DNA of 64,000 bases. It comes from Brassica napus. Lineage: Eukaryota; Streptophyta; Magnoliopsida; Brassicales; Brassicaceae. The DNA is taken from positions 5,342,652 through 5,406,651 of the forward strand of contig NC_063444.1 of the NCBI RefSeq assembly GCF_020379485.1, written 5' to 3'. A program made the translations under genes and the position numbers. Position 1 is the first letter of the stretch, and each line of letters opens with the position of its first letter. Under the pieces are notes generated by a model that saw nothing but the letters and a program-made list of their open reading frames with translations, did no database searches and was not told the DNA's origin. Below are positions 45,360 to 55,700 of this stretch, one piece after another.

Positions 45360-47678
45360 CTATATTGGTATTTTACAAGTTGCTCTGTTGTGCCCACTAA
45401 TACCACATCTACTACACTTGCGAAGCTGCCTCTTTTGTGATGTTTGCGATGACCGAAGTTTATCTTCAACAGTTTCATATCTCCGTTTTCTATTCCTTCC
45501 AACTGATTTTCTTGACTCTGGTGGTAGCACATTGTCCACGACAACATCTTCTGGCATGGACCAAGCATCCTCAGGAACAGCAATAGGATTGATGCTTTCA
45601 TGATAAGCTTCTCGCCAAGCTTCTGTAGTGTAAAATAAATCAGTTAATGTGTGTGGCTGTCTGCCAACATGAAACCCAGCTTTAATTGCGTGCCGACAAG
45701 GTATCTTCATCAGGTTGTACTTCCCACATGAGCAAGTACGTCTATCCAAATCAACTAAGCAGTCGATTTTATCACCTCTAACAAGCAAGCGACCATCGCT
45801 GACAGGGTAAACTGCAAATCTTTTGCCTTTCTCGGTTCTCCTTTCAATCTTTTTCTCCACATCTTCGGTAAGAGGATGATTATGCTTTGAAATCTTTTTC
45901 TTACGGTTATAAAACCACCGAGTCAGCATTTCTCTGATACTGTCCAACAAGGGAATGATTGGATACTCTCTCGGCGAACGCAAAGCAGAGTTGATGGATT
46001 CGGCAGGGTTTGTTGTCCTTATGTCATATCTATATCCAGAGAATTGACATCTTGCCCACTTTTGGACTTCAGCATCCCTTAGGTATTTTCCAATTGCCGG
46101 ACTGATATTACACACATTAGCAAATATCTTTTCAAACTCAGCAACTCTATAAACCTTGGACGCCTTTGCAACCAACCCAACAAGTCCTTTCCCATGGTAA
46201 TATGTTACCACATTATTCAACAAATGATGAATGCAAATACCATGTTTAGCTGTTGGATACACAGTCTCAAGCGCCTTAGCAATGGCCGCATGTCTATCCG
46301 AAATGAAAGCCAAATGATGATCATCAGCAATGACACTATTTAGTTGTCTCATAAACCATTCCCAAGAATTTTCATTCTCTGAGTCGACTACTCCGAATGC
46401 AAGAGGATACAAATTAGAATTTCCGTCTACAGCAGTTGCAACCAATAGAACTCCTTTGTATTTGTTCTTCAGAAAAGTGCCATCAACCACAATAACCCTC
46501 CTTATGACTCTGTTAAATCCTCGTAGCGATTGCCCAAATGCAATAAACAGGTACCGAAATCTCCCTTTGCTGTCAATCTCATACGATGAATGTGTTCCCG
46601 GATTAGCCTCTCTGAGCATGTGCAAGTATTTCGGTATTTTTCCATAACTTCTCTCTGGTATACCTCTAACAGCATTAACCGCATATTCACGAGCATCCCA
46701 TGCTAAAGATTTCGTGATCTCACAGCCATGATCCATAAGCATAATCTGTATTATATCATTGCATTTCGGCCCTTCCTTAACCCCTTCATACCTATGCATA
46801 ATCAGACTGCCTATAGTTTTGGCCGAAGCAGTCCTACCCGGTTTGGTTTTGTTTGAAGGTGCACATGTATGTTCACCGACATACTTTTTGATAATGAAAT
46901 ATTCAGAATCCTGCAAACACTCTGCTCGAACACACCAATTGCATGCATTATCCTCACATCTAACGTACCAAAGTTGTCTATCCGTTTTGATAACCTCATA
47001 GTGAAAGTTATGCTTCATTGCACATATCTCAAAAGTCGCCTTCAGCAAAGTTTTGTTCTCAAACAATTGTCCCTTCTTAACAACATTGAGCACAGAAAAC
47101 TTTGACATCTTATGTACGTCCTCTTTGGCCGAGATCATGGTATCGGCATGATAGGCATCCTCATCAACTTCGACTCTTCTAATCTTTTCTTTCTTTTCCT
47201 CGCACTGCCTCTCAACAAACACAGGAGCTGGTTCATTCCCCCTATCAACCGAGTTTCCCTCCTCTTGAGCAGTAGTTGAATCAGCTGGCGACTTGTTAAG
47301 ATCAAAGTCTGGTTCATTCAGATTCTCAACTTTGGCTTTAGATGTTACACACAATCGAGTAGAAACACACTTTTGAACAAAACAAACAAAATTCTGAAGC
47401 TGTCGATCATTTGCAATGATCACAGGCGGACAAGTTGATGTATTGATCAACTCATTAGGTAGATAACTCAACTCCAAATCGGGTAAGCTATCTTCTTCCA
47501 TATCAAAATCTTCCAAAACCATTCTTTTAAAATCCTCTAAGGTAGAAGTTGATTCCAATAACAGTAGCCTAGCCCCTCTCTCATCAGCCGTAAAAACCCA
47601 TCCCGTGGTTGCTCCAAACTCCCAAACACCACATGTTGTATAGATATGCATCATAGAACAAGAGTTTGTAAAAATCAC
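45360..47678 (-). CDS. mudrA-like: MuDR-type MULE transposase
   Basis: A single open frame of 772 residues. The first ~115 residues are an N-terminal region of the kind often found in plant MULE transposases. A MuDR N-terminal zinc region follows (about 195-275, CEDNACNWCVRAE, ending in GEHTC). The DDE catalytic core has VVDGTFLKNKYKG (first Asp), HLAFISDRHAAI (second Asp) and a Glu probably in the NPAESINSAL block. Next is a SWIM zinc finger (CSCGKYNLMKIPCRHA) and a C-terminal CCHC knuckle (CSRCGISGHNRATC). The enzyme cuts and pastes the element by binding its terminal repeats. No stop or frameshift was seen, so the gene may be functional. It reads toward the two plus-strand genes. Confidence 0.9.
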   Translation of the reverse strand: MIFTNSCSMMHIYTTCGVWEFGATTGWVFTADERGARLLLLESTSTLEDFKRMVLEDFDMEEDSLPDLELSYLPNELINTSTCPPVIIANDRQLQNFVCFVQKCVSTRLCVTSKAKVENLNEPDFDLNKSPADSTTAQEEGNSVDRGNEPAPVFVERQCEEKKEKIRRVEVDEDAYHADTMISAKEDVHKMSKFSVLNVVKKGQLFENKTLLKATFEICAMKHNFHYEVIKTDRQLWYVRCEDNACNWCVRAECLQDSEYFIIKKYVGEHTCAPSNKTKPGRTASAKTIGSLIMHRYEGVKEGPKCNDIIQIMLMDHGCEITKSLAWDAREYAVNAVRGIPERSYGKIPKYLHMLREANPGTHSSYEIDSKGRFRYLFIAFGQSLRGFNRVIRRVIVVDGTFLKNKYKGVLLVATAVDGNSNLYPLAFGVVDSENENSWEWFMRQLNSVIADDHHLAFISDRHAAIAKALETVYPTAKHGICIHHLLNNVVTYYHGKGLVGLVAKASKVYRVAEFEKIFANVCNISPAIGKYLRDAEVQKWARCQFSGYRYDIRTTNPAESINSALRSPREYPIIPLLDSIREMLTRWFYNRKKKISKHNHPLTEDVEKKIERRTEKGKRFAVYPVSDGRLLVRGDKIDCLVDLDRRTCSCGKYNLMKIPCRHAIKAGFHVGRQPHTLTDLFYTTEAWREAYHESINPIAVPEDAWSMPEDVVVDNVLPPESRKSVGRNRKRRYETVEDKLRSSQTSQKRQLRKCSRCGISGHNRATCKIPI

Positions 47679-48407
47679 AAGACAAACTATAGAGAAATCA
47701 TTGGAAAATCATAGATTGGTGAAGAAGAACATTCAAAATCGATTTTTTTTTTAATTTTTCACGAACCAAATCAATGAAAACACGTTTTAGGAAGTTAGAA
47801 TATTTTGAGAATATTTTAAAAACTGCAACTTCCTTAATTTTCGAAAATTCAGTTTTTTTATCCGTAGAAGGCACCTTCTACACTGTGTAGAACATAACAA
47901 AATTCCAGAATGTAATTTCTACACTATGTGGACGTTCGTATATGTTTTAGATTTTGCATTCCTGATAACTTAGAATACTCAATAAAAGTAGAAACAGTTT
48001 TCTGAATAAAAGTAGCGATCATTACAAATAGTAGAATACGTATTCCCCATATTTAGAATTATAGTAAAAAGTAGTTTGTACGTTCTAAAACAAGTAGATG
48101 GATGTGTTCATTCTAGAATTCATTTTCTACTTACCCGTTTTGTGTAGAAACAGAATTCTACTTTTAGTAGAACGTAATTTAAAAATATTATTTATTATGT
48201 TTTTTAACCCAAAAAAAAATATGTGTTTGTGTAAATGGGTGTTTTATTAATTGTTTATATTTTTAATAATTTTTCTGATTCATATAACTATTTATTTCAT
48301 TAATTTTAACATATGGAAAGGGTAAAACGGAGAAAAAATGGACAAAAAAAGATTTATACCATAGGGACAACTATGCTGTTTTCTTGTTCTCTTTTGGCAA
48401 TTTTCCC
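47679..48407 (-). promoter_or_regulatory. MULE right end and transposase upstream region
   Basis: AT-rich sequence runs from the transposase start to the right terminal repeat (about 48351-48407). It contains a TTCTACACTGTGTAGAA palindrome near 47876-47892 and several related TTCTAC words. In Mutator elements the terminal repeat itself usually holds the transposase-binding site and promoter. Confidence 0.5.
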
Positions 48408-49385
48408 TTTTTTTTTTACTTTGGGAAATTCTAATTGACACACTTAAGAGTTTTTCTTCTTTTATTTTCTTGGTTCCTATTGGTTTTCTTTTCTTACTGA
48501 CACACTTTTTTTTTTTTTTTTTCAAACCCAAGATATAACAACTTAAAAACACACAAACTCACTCACCATCCTAGATGCTAGTTCAAATGAGGATCTTATG
48601 CTAGCAATAGATGAGGACAAACATATGTCGCTCCCAATACTCTCAAGATTTTGCACATGACAAGCTATCAATAAGAGACCTCACTCAACAAATCAATATT
48701 GGTTTCAAAGAATGGCAAGGGTTTAAGGGTAGGGGAGTGCCATTTGGGTTAATCAAAGGATAATAAATGGAATAAGATAACCCAAATGTGTATGAAATCC
48801 ATGATCAAGTATGCAAGTGCCCATATGCAAGAGAGATTAAATTCATTATGCCCAAGTTCAGTTTGTAATTGGTTTCAAGAACAATGTCAATATCATATGA
48901 GCAACATGTTTCAAAAAGAGTTTTCAAGGCTCAAGAGATGCTTGTAGATATGTTCTTTTCATGGCAATTTCAATCATGGCTCCTTATGCATAATTCAAAA
49001 CACACAACTCTTTTTTTTAATTCATTCTTTTTTTTTTTTTTTTTTGAAATTTTCTATGCAATGCAATGCATGAGACTCATGACAAGTAAACAAAACAAAA
49101 CACAATGTGAGATAGCAGACTCTCCCCCAAACTTACTTCACACAGTCCCTTGTGTGAGAGTAAGCTCAAAGAAGAGATCTAAAAAAAATAAAATAAACAT
49201 GAAAACTAAATATGTACAAGGTTGAGTGACACTTACTTGGAGTTATTGGCTGGTTCAGAGGAGGGTAGACAGAGAAAGCATCGTCTTTTGACCTCTAGCG
49301 ATTTTGACTGACCTTTGAAAGATAACAGGGGACTGCCTCCCAAGTGCGCTTGTTTTAAGTCTTTAAGCTTGACTGCAGAGCCTTT
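48408..49385 (-). other. Non-coding interior of the LTR retrotransposon
   Basis: This lies between the MULE and the end of the single element frame. It carries a hairpin with CTTACT...AGTAAG and CACACA...TGTGTG arms beside CTCCCCC (49123-49164), and a small hairpin with a GGCA-type loop (49328-49340). Both correspond to structures in the Athila-like elements. It also has T-rich simple repeats (48507-48524 and 49029-49045). No gene was seen. Confidence 0.6.
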
Positions 49386-50507
49386 TCAGGCAAGAGGTGG
49401 CCCACAGAAGGCCTTATCGAGACAACCATGATCACAAGGATCATACTCGTCGTAGAACCATCCCCTGAATTCGTTCATCCTGATTTCCTCAAATGGTATC
49501 TTCCTTGGATCATCACGTTTCAGTTCTTTGGTGGAGAGAATACCAAAGTGATTCTGAAAGGGCTTTTCTACTGGAGACTCTTCTTCTTGTACCTCTTCGG
49601 AGGATTCTTTGATGTAATTCATTTGATTCTCCACAGACTCTTCACCCTTTGCTTCTTCCTTGGCTACAGGGATCACACGCGTTTCTTCTCCACTCAAGAG
49701 CTCGTTTATAAAAACCAAGCTCTCTTTTGTCTCCTCAACGCATTCAACAACCAAATTCTCATCACCCAGATCTTCAAGAGTGTTCTCAACAAAGCCTACT
49801 TCTTCTTCATCGATGTTTGCATAATGACTCATGAATGTCATAGTCTTGGTTTGTTTTTCAGATCTTATAATAAGATTCTCATCTACCATGCATTCAGAGA
49901 GTGATTTAAACTCGTATATAGGCTCTTCAGCTTCATGTTGAAAATCATCATCAAGCTGAGCATCCTCTTCAAAATCACATTCCATGTATGTGGTATGTGC
50001 TTCATAAGTGTTGGCGTTGGGAAGAGGAGTGGCGCTTTCTTCTTGGTCTTCGATCATGTGATAGATGTTGTTGTTGAAAGACTTCACATGTGCTACAACT
50101 CTATCCAACCTTGAGCTAAGAGCTTTGCCATTAGCATCTATCTTGTTAGAAAGAGAATCAAGTTGCCTTTCCATCTCAATCCTTCCCCTTTCTTGATTCT
50201 CCAACAAATTCTCAAGCATGTTGGTGATCTCTTCTTCATTTGAGTCTTGGGGGAAGTTAGTTTCTTCTTCTTCTTCATACTCTAAATCCCAAGGTTGGTG
50301 TCTCTCACCATATCTATATTGGTGTCCTTGACCAAAGTCTCCGTGTGGTTGATACTCCAATGAGGTGGTTGGTTCATAAGCTCTTTCACAAGATGTGGAG
50401 CTTCTAGATATCACCCTTTCTTGACTCTCTAAAATAGCCTTGAGCATTGATTCCAAGTCAAGAGACATGATCTTCCTCTCTTGTGGATGTATCTTGCAAA
50501 AGAGCAA
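49386..50507 (-). CDS. Acidic coiled-coil protein of the non-autonomous LTR element
   Basis: An open frame of 373 residues starts about 105 bp after the primer site; a second possible start is MSLDLESML at residue 14. The protein is very acidic (EYEEEEETNF, SNEEEITNML, many later Glu/Asp clusters). It has a likely coiled coil at about residues 88-150 (NLLENQERGRIEMERQLDSL) and ends PCDHGCLDKAFCGPP. It has no gag core, CCHC knuckle, protease or polymerase motif. It occupies the place of gag, so it may be a diverged gag-like or accessory protein. No function can be assigned. Confidence 0.6.
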   Translation of the reverse strand: MLFCKIHPQERKIMSLDLESMLKAILESQERVISRSSTSCERAYEPTTSLEYQPHGDFGQGHQYRYGERHQPWDLEYEEEEETNFPQDSNEEEITNMLENLLENQERGRIEMERQLDSLSNKIDANGKALSSRLDRVVAHVKSFNNNIYHMIEDQEESATPLPNANTYEAHTTYMECDFEEDAQLDDDFQHEAEEPIYEFKSLSECMVDENLIIRSEKQTKTMTFMSHYANIDEEEVGFVENTLEDLGDENLVVECVEETKESLVFINELLSGEETRVIPVAKEEAKGEESVENQMNYIKESSEEVQEEESPVEKPFQNHFGILSTKELKRDDPRKIPFEEIRMNEFRGWFYDEYDPCDHGCLDKAFCGPPLA

Positions 50508-50610
50508 TCACTTGAAAGGGAATTAGTAACCAAACAAAGCAAAACAAAACATATGAAAATAAAACTTAGTCTCAAGAAAGTTTGAAATCCTAATGACAAA
50601 TCTACTTAGT

Positions 50611-50630
50611 TCCCCGGCAACGGCGCCAAA
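50611..50630 (-). other. Primer-binding site of the non-autonomous element
   Basis: On the minus strand TGGCGCCGTTGCCGGGGAA begins three bases after the LTR end. It is the same site as in Athila-like element 2 (8822-8842). Confidence 0.8.
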
Positions 50631-50631
50631 T

Positions 50632-52200
50632 TGATTACGCGTTTAAGCACACACCAATTAACCTAATGTGCCAACAATACCACAATCGAATGGTATGTCA
50701 TTGTAGCATTTTAGGATCGAATCCACAGAGAACTAGAGACTTATAACACCAAGAATACACAAACCTTCCTAATCTAAGCAAACAAGAAGATATATGATTT
50801 GTAACAAACTAATATCCTAGAAATATAAACAAGTGAATCCATGGGCTAAGGGAATTGACTTCAAGTAACTAAGATCCAATCTAGGTGACAAGCTTTCAAT
50901 CAAAGTAATCTCTTAAGTCTAAACACAATTCTAGACAAGTCCTATGTCTAGGTAAATGCCCATTTGCTTAGAAATCATTAAACATCAAATGTCTTTGGCT
51001 TAATTCAATCAAGCAATCTTTAAGTTCAAGTTTAATAACTATCTAGCAATTTTAACATCAAGTGTCCTTGGCTAATCTCACTAGAGCTTAGTTGAGTTGA
51101 TTCAAACACTTCATCTAATCATGTCTGATGAGAAGTGTTTAGAAATCAGGTTTAGAGTGATCAAGACTAAACAAGCATTAAGAATACTCAACAAGCAAGT
51201 TCATACAAGGATCTAATACAATAACACCATAGATCTTCACTAAGTTACTCTAATCTCCCTAACCCATGAATTCTTAAGGAAACTACTCACTAATCTCCAT
51301 GAAAACACTTAATCTCATAATAGATTGAAGCATATTCAAGTAGATACAACAGAGAATAAAGATAAACAAGGATTTAAACAAGCGAAACGAAATTAAAACT
51401 CAAGAACAGATGATGAACAATGAAGAACAGCTCAAGAACACTAAGAACAATGGTATTTTAAAAGAGAGAGAGTTTTTTTGACAAGTTAAATTATTACAAA
51501 GTTGGATTATGATGTTTCTTGCCCACTCTTTTGATAAAAAGAAAGCAAATATTATACAGAAAAGTAGGAAAAATCGTGCAAAGGAAAGGTGGGTGGAAGA
51601 AAGTGGGAAGTTGGTTAATCCCATCAACTTTCCAGTGGTCCCCGGCAAGGGTTGATACACCTGTAGTAAATCGATTATAACTTATCCAATACAGCTCCAA
51701 ATGACTTGAAACCACTTCCATTGGAAAGCTAACTCAATTTCCAGTGTCTCCACAAATTTTGAGCTTCAGAAAAGATCTTTAAGGCTTTCATCCGTGTTGA
51801 TCTTTTACTCTCTGAAATTCCACGATTCCGGAGCGACCTCGCTGTGTCGCTGCGAGAGGTCGCTCCGGATTCGTTGTTTCCGGGTGATCAATACGCGAGC
51901 GACTCCGAGGTGTCGCTCTAGTGCGTCGCTCCCAGCTGGAGCGATCAGAGCGACTTGGTGGTGTCGCTCCCAGCTGGTCGCTCCGGTAAGGTGCTCGCCC
52001 AATGATCACTTTTAACTTCTTTTGGACTCCAATTGCACTCAAAATCCCACCAATGGTCCTCTAACTCATCCATGGTGCTCTCCAACACCTGATATGTACA
52101 AATGCAATGATATGCAGCCTAAATGTGCCTAAATAATGCTCTAAATGACCAAACCATGCAAGAATAAGAAGTTAAAAACATGTAAATTCACAAGATATCA
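50632..52200 (-). repeat. 5' LTR of the non-autonomous element
   Basis: This is the partner of 37104-38674, with about ten differences by eye, mostly single bases and a 2-bp indel near 52015. It contains the same GC-rich stem-loop block (about 51830-51990). Confidence 0.9.
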
Positions 52201-54651
52201 AAGGGGTTATCAGCAATCTAGGAATATCAACTATTTCCCCAACCCTTTCTCCTGTTATAATCCTAGCTCGAACCATAAAATCCATTAGATGTGTGATCTG
52301 CAATCTGGTCCCATTCATTAAGCCGTCTGTAGGAGCTATGTTTCTCAGAACCATAACAGGACAACCAACCTTCAGTCTAAGACTATGGTTTGGTAAACCA
52401 GAAACCTTAATAGTGTTCAGAAAATCAGAACTAAGTGCTTCATTGTTTACTGAGGTTGTATCTGAAGGATCAATACTATCAGCACTGTTATAAATTTTTT
52501 CCTCGCCTGAAATAGTTAACATATTTTAAGAGAATTAGACTTACAAATATAGTGGACGCAGAAACAATAGGTGAAGAATAGAAATTTACCATTTAGCTTA
52601 TCCAACATATAATCATTAACTATATTCACATCCCCATTGGTTGGACAAAGAATAGCTCTCTCTCTTGGAAAAACTTGGCCTCTTTTTTTTCATGCAATGT
52701 TGCTGAATCACCATAAATAGCTTTGCTGATTGCTTCTATAGGATCATATGACTTGGTAATAAGAAATTCAGTGGGTATTTCAATCTCTGCTTCCCCATCA
52801 TTAGGCTCAGAAAGTTTACCATCTCCAACTTTCAAAATCCACTCTGAAAATTCTTTTAGATCCTTTGAGTCTTCAAGTGATAAACCACCAGAGAGCAATC
52901 TCATATTCTTAGTCAAATTAAGCACTTTGCAGTTATCCCATAGATATGAAGAGTTAAGTGTGGTCATAACAATTTCAGCTCTACCAGCTCCATTTATAAC
53001 AGGCAAGACCTGCCTAAAATCGCCTCCGAAAACAACAACTTTTCCCCCAAATGGTTGTGTGTCGTGCTTTCCCACAATATCAGATAAACTTCTGTCCAAC
53101 GCTTCAAAACAATGCTTGCTCATCATAGGCGCTTCATCCCAGATAATAAGTGATGATGCTTTCACTAAATTAGATTGGTCAGTTCCATGCTTCATAGTAC
53201 ATGAGGAAAACTCGTCTGGATTTAGAGCAATACTGAATCTTGAATGAGCTGTCCGACCGCCTTGCAACAACAATGATGCGATGCCACTTGAAGCCACGTT
53301 TAGAACAATATCTCCTCGAGATCTAATGGCTGCAGATAGCAATTTCCAGAGGAAAGTTTTCCCAGTTCCACCAAAACCGCTAACAAAAAACATTCCACCA
53401 TCTCCTTTATTAACAGCTGAAAGAATCTGGTCATATATGAATTTTTGCTCGCAAGTCATCTTTGGAATATCTCTGTCAAGAGTTTCCAACAAAGAGGTAT
53501 GACAATAGCTACGCTCGTCTAACACCAAGACATTTGAATCGTCACTACTTGTCCTTGGTAGTCTAGGCATAGATTCAAATCTTGACAGAGAAGTACCATT
53601 ACGTCTCAAAATTTTTTCAATCTCTAGTAAAGGATACTTCTTTTTGTCGTCATCGCTCAGTAATAGACCTAAAATTAAAATAAAAAGGACAGGCAAACAA
53701 ATAAAATTATTAGTTGCTTGCAGGACTATCATGTAGCATTATAGAAGTTTACTATGCAAAAAATAAATGTTGACCTGGTCTATTGAAATTTCTTCTCCTG
53801 CAGTGCTCTATATCTTCAGACAAAACCTCCCAAGTGGGTTCCCATACAGTCTCCGGCTCAGATAAAGTGTTACTCATAAGCATCATAACAAAAACATTTC
53901 GTAGCTCACTTGCTGTGCTTTCATAACTTCTTCTTAGTATGTCATCAATGTATTCTTGATCATCATCTAATAACCCACGAGCATAACATGCTGCTTTGTA
54001 GCTCGGATGTAGAACACCTTCATAGGTTTTAATGTCATCATAACTGGTGGGTCCTCTGACAATGTTCAATAATACACGCAAGAAATAAGTATTTTCCTGG
54101 GTCCGAGGAGCATAATTAATCCTCCCTAGAGCAAAACCCCTTTTCCTTCTTTTGAACTTCTTTGACCTTTTATCATAAGTGAAGAAGTTTGGAATCTGAG
54201 CGTAGGTCAACGTTCTGGCAAGGGAGTCAATCTTACACAACTCAAACCAAGCTAAGAACATTGTATTTTCAATGAGCTTCCGGGTGACCACTGTTTTCAA
54301 TTTATCTTTCTCTTTGAATGTAACAACTTGCTTTCCGGGTAGATGAAAACTAAGCTTCTCTACAGCAACAGATCGATAGTGAATAGGGAATTTGAACACT
54401 CTCCAAGTTCCTTCACATGTCGAAACGTATCTGCAAAAACGAAAAAGTTGTTTATTAAGTCCATTTAATTTGCAGCTTACTTATAACACGAACATTAAAC
54501 AAACATACCTGCAATCGAATAATTCCTTGAGTTCATTCCTTTTCTTCTCAAGATTTTCCTTAGTAAGATCGACATCTCCTAACTCACTTGCAACAATGTG
54601 GTCTGGGGGTTCAACAGCAACTGTGCAATGATCATGTCCTTTATTTATGTA
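52201..54651 (-). pseudogene. RepHel, central part and PIF1-type helicase
   Basis: On the minus strand this begins with the second catalytic Tyr of Rep (54649-54651), then the linker, and the helicase: Walker A GFGGTGKTF (about 53375), Walker B IIWDEAPM, GGDFRQVLPV, and after an intron LRLKVGCPVMVLRNI and [10 protein letters not shown]. Introns lie near 54431-54510, 53650-53775 and 52508-52590. The order and motifs are those of plant Helitron transposases, which nick, unwind and copy one strand. An extra GA in a GAGAGAG run (52656-52665) shifts the frame before CPTNGDVNIVND. The gene is cut by the small Helitron on one side and the LTR element on the other. Confidence 0.9.
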
Positions 54652-55700
54652 CTAGATTAAGACCCGCGCCTTGCGCGGGATAAACATTATATATAAAAAT
54701 TATTTTATGTATTATATGTTCTTACATATTATAAAATAATATATATATATATATTGAATAATTAAAAATCAGTAACTATTACATATATAATTAAATTGGT
54801 GCGAACATATAAATCAATTTTATTAATCCAAAACAATTTAAAAAAAATTGATAGGATATGTAATTAAATTTAAATGGTATTAACATACATAGTATATTTT
54901 TAATATTAATGTCTATTAAATGATGTTTTCTACTCATATGTTTTTTTGATCACGTGTATTTTTAATAGCAAAAATTTTAAATTATTGATAACAAAATTTT
55001 CATTGTGGGATTAATAATTTTAGTAATTTATAATTTAAAAAATAATTATCAATGCTAGTTCAAAACTTTTATCAAAAAAAATTATTCAAAGTAAATGTTG
55101 AAATTAAAATATTTATTTATTCAATATGGTTTATAGTTTAATTTAGAATGATATATACACATATATATTTTAAATCTTAATGATTAATTAAATTAGACTT
55201 TTATTTATATGATTTTGTAATCATTTGTATTTTGTCATAACAAAATATTTTAAACCATGGGTTGCAAAATTTGAATCGCAAAATTTGAATGTGAGACTTT
55301 TAACAGTTTTAGTAATTTATAGTCGTTTTTAAAAATTCAAAATATAACATATACAGAAAAATCTAAATTTTAATAATATGGTTATTGTGAGTTTTTTAAA
55401 TTATTTTAATAGTTTAAAATTAAACAAATTTGATAGAAGATACATTATTTTTTATCAGATCTTTATTATTCAAAATCATTAATTGTCATATATACTTTAG
55501 CCACATTAGGTAATTCCGTAATCTTTATTTAAGGAAATAATAAATGTCATTAATAATGAATTTATGGTTAGTTTAATAAAAAAACTTATTACATAATTAG
55601 ATGGACCAACATATTTCTCTAATAATTCTAAGAGTCATCCTAGTGATGACACGTGGCTACAAAAAGAAGTTGTAATGTTTCACAAATAATATATAGGGGA
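54652..55700 (-). mobile_element. Small non-autonomous Helitron inside the Rep domain, 1049 bp
   Basis: On the minus strand it starts TCCCCTATATATTATTTG at 55700 after A and ends CTAG at 54655-54652 before T, with a CCCGCGCAAGGCGCGGG hairpin near the end. Taking it out brings KYLFK and YINKG together in one frame, which proves both borders. It is AT-rich and has no gene. Confidence 0.92.

Larger units (their letters stand above)
39332..48407. mobile_element. MULE (Mutator-like element), 9076 bp, with three genes
   Basis: Terminal inverted repeats of about 57 bp (GGGAAAATTGCCAAAAGAGA...) differ at only one position. They are flanked by runs of nine to ten T (39323-39331 and 48408-48417), consistent with the 9-bp target duplication of Mutator elements. 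The element carries a DUF1985-ULP1 protease gene (+), a GRF zinc-finger gene (+) and a MuDR-type transposase gene (-), all with open frames. Plant MULEs carrying ULP-like protease genes (Kaonashi type in Arabidopsis) are the known relatives. The intact genes and ends suggest it may still be able to move. Confidence 0.9.
37104..52200 (-). mobile_element. Non-autonomous LTR retrotransposon carrying a MULE
   Basis: Two nearly identical LTRs (37104-38674 and 50632-52200) flank a minus-strand interior. From the 5' side it has primer site TGGCGCCGTTGCCGGGGAA (50611-50630), one 373-residue frame (50507-49386), hairpins, and a polypurine tract GTGTGGGGGAGT before the 3' LTR (38675-38686). There is no protease, reverse transcriptase or integrase. 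Primer site, purine tract and hairpins resemble those of the Athila-like elements at 1-10188. About ten differences between the LTRs over ~1570 bp indicate a recent insertion. Without the 9.1-kb MULE the element is about 6 kb. Confidence 0.88.
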
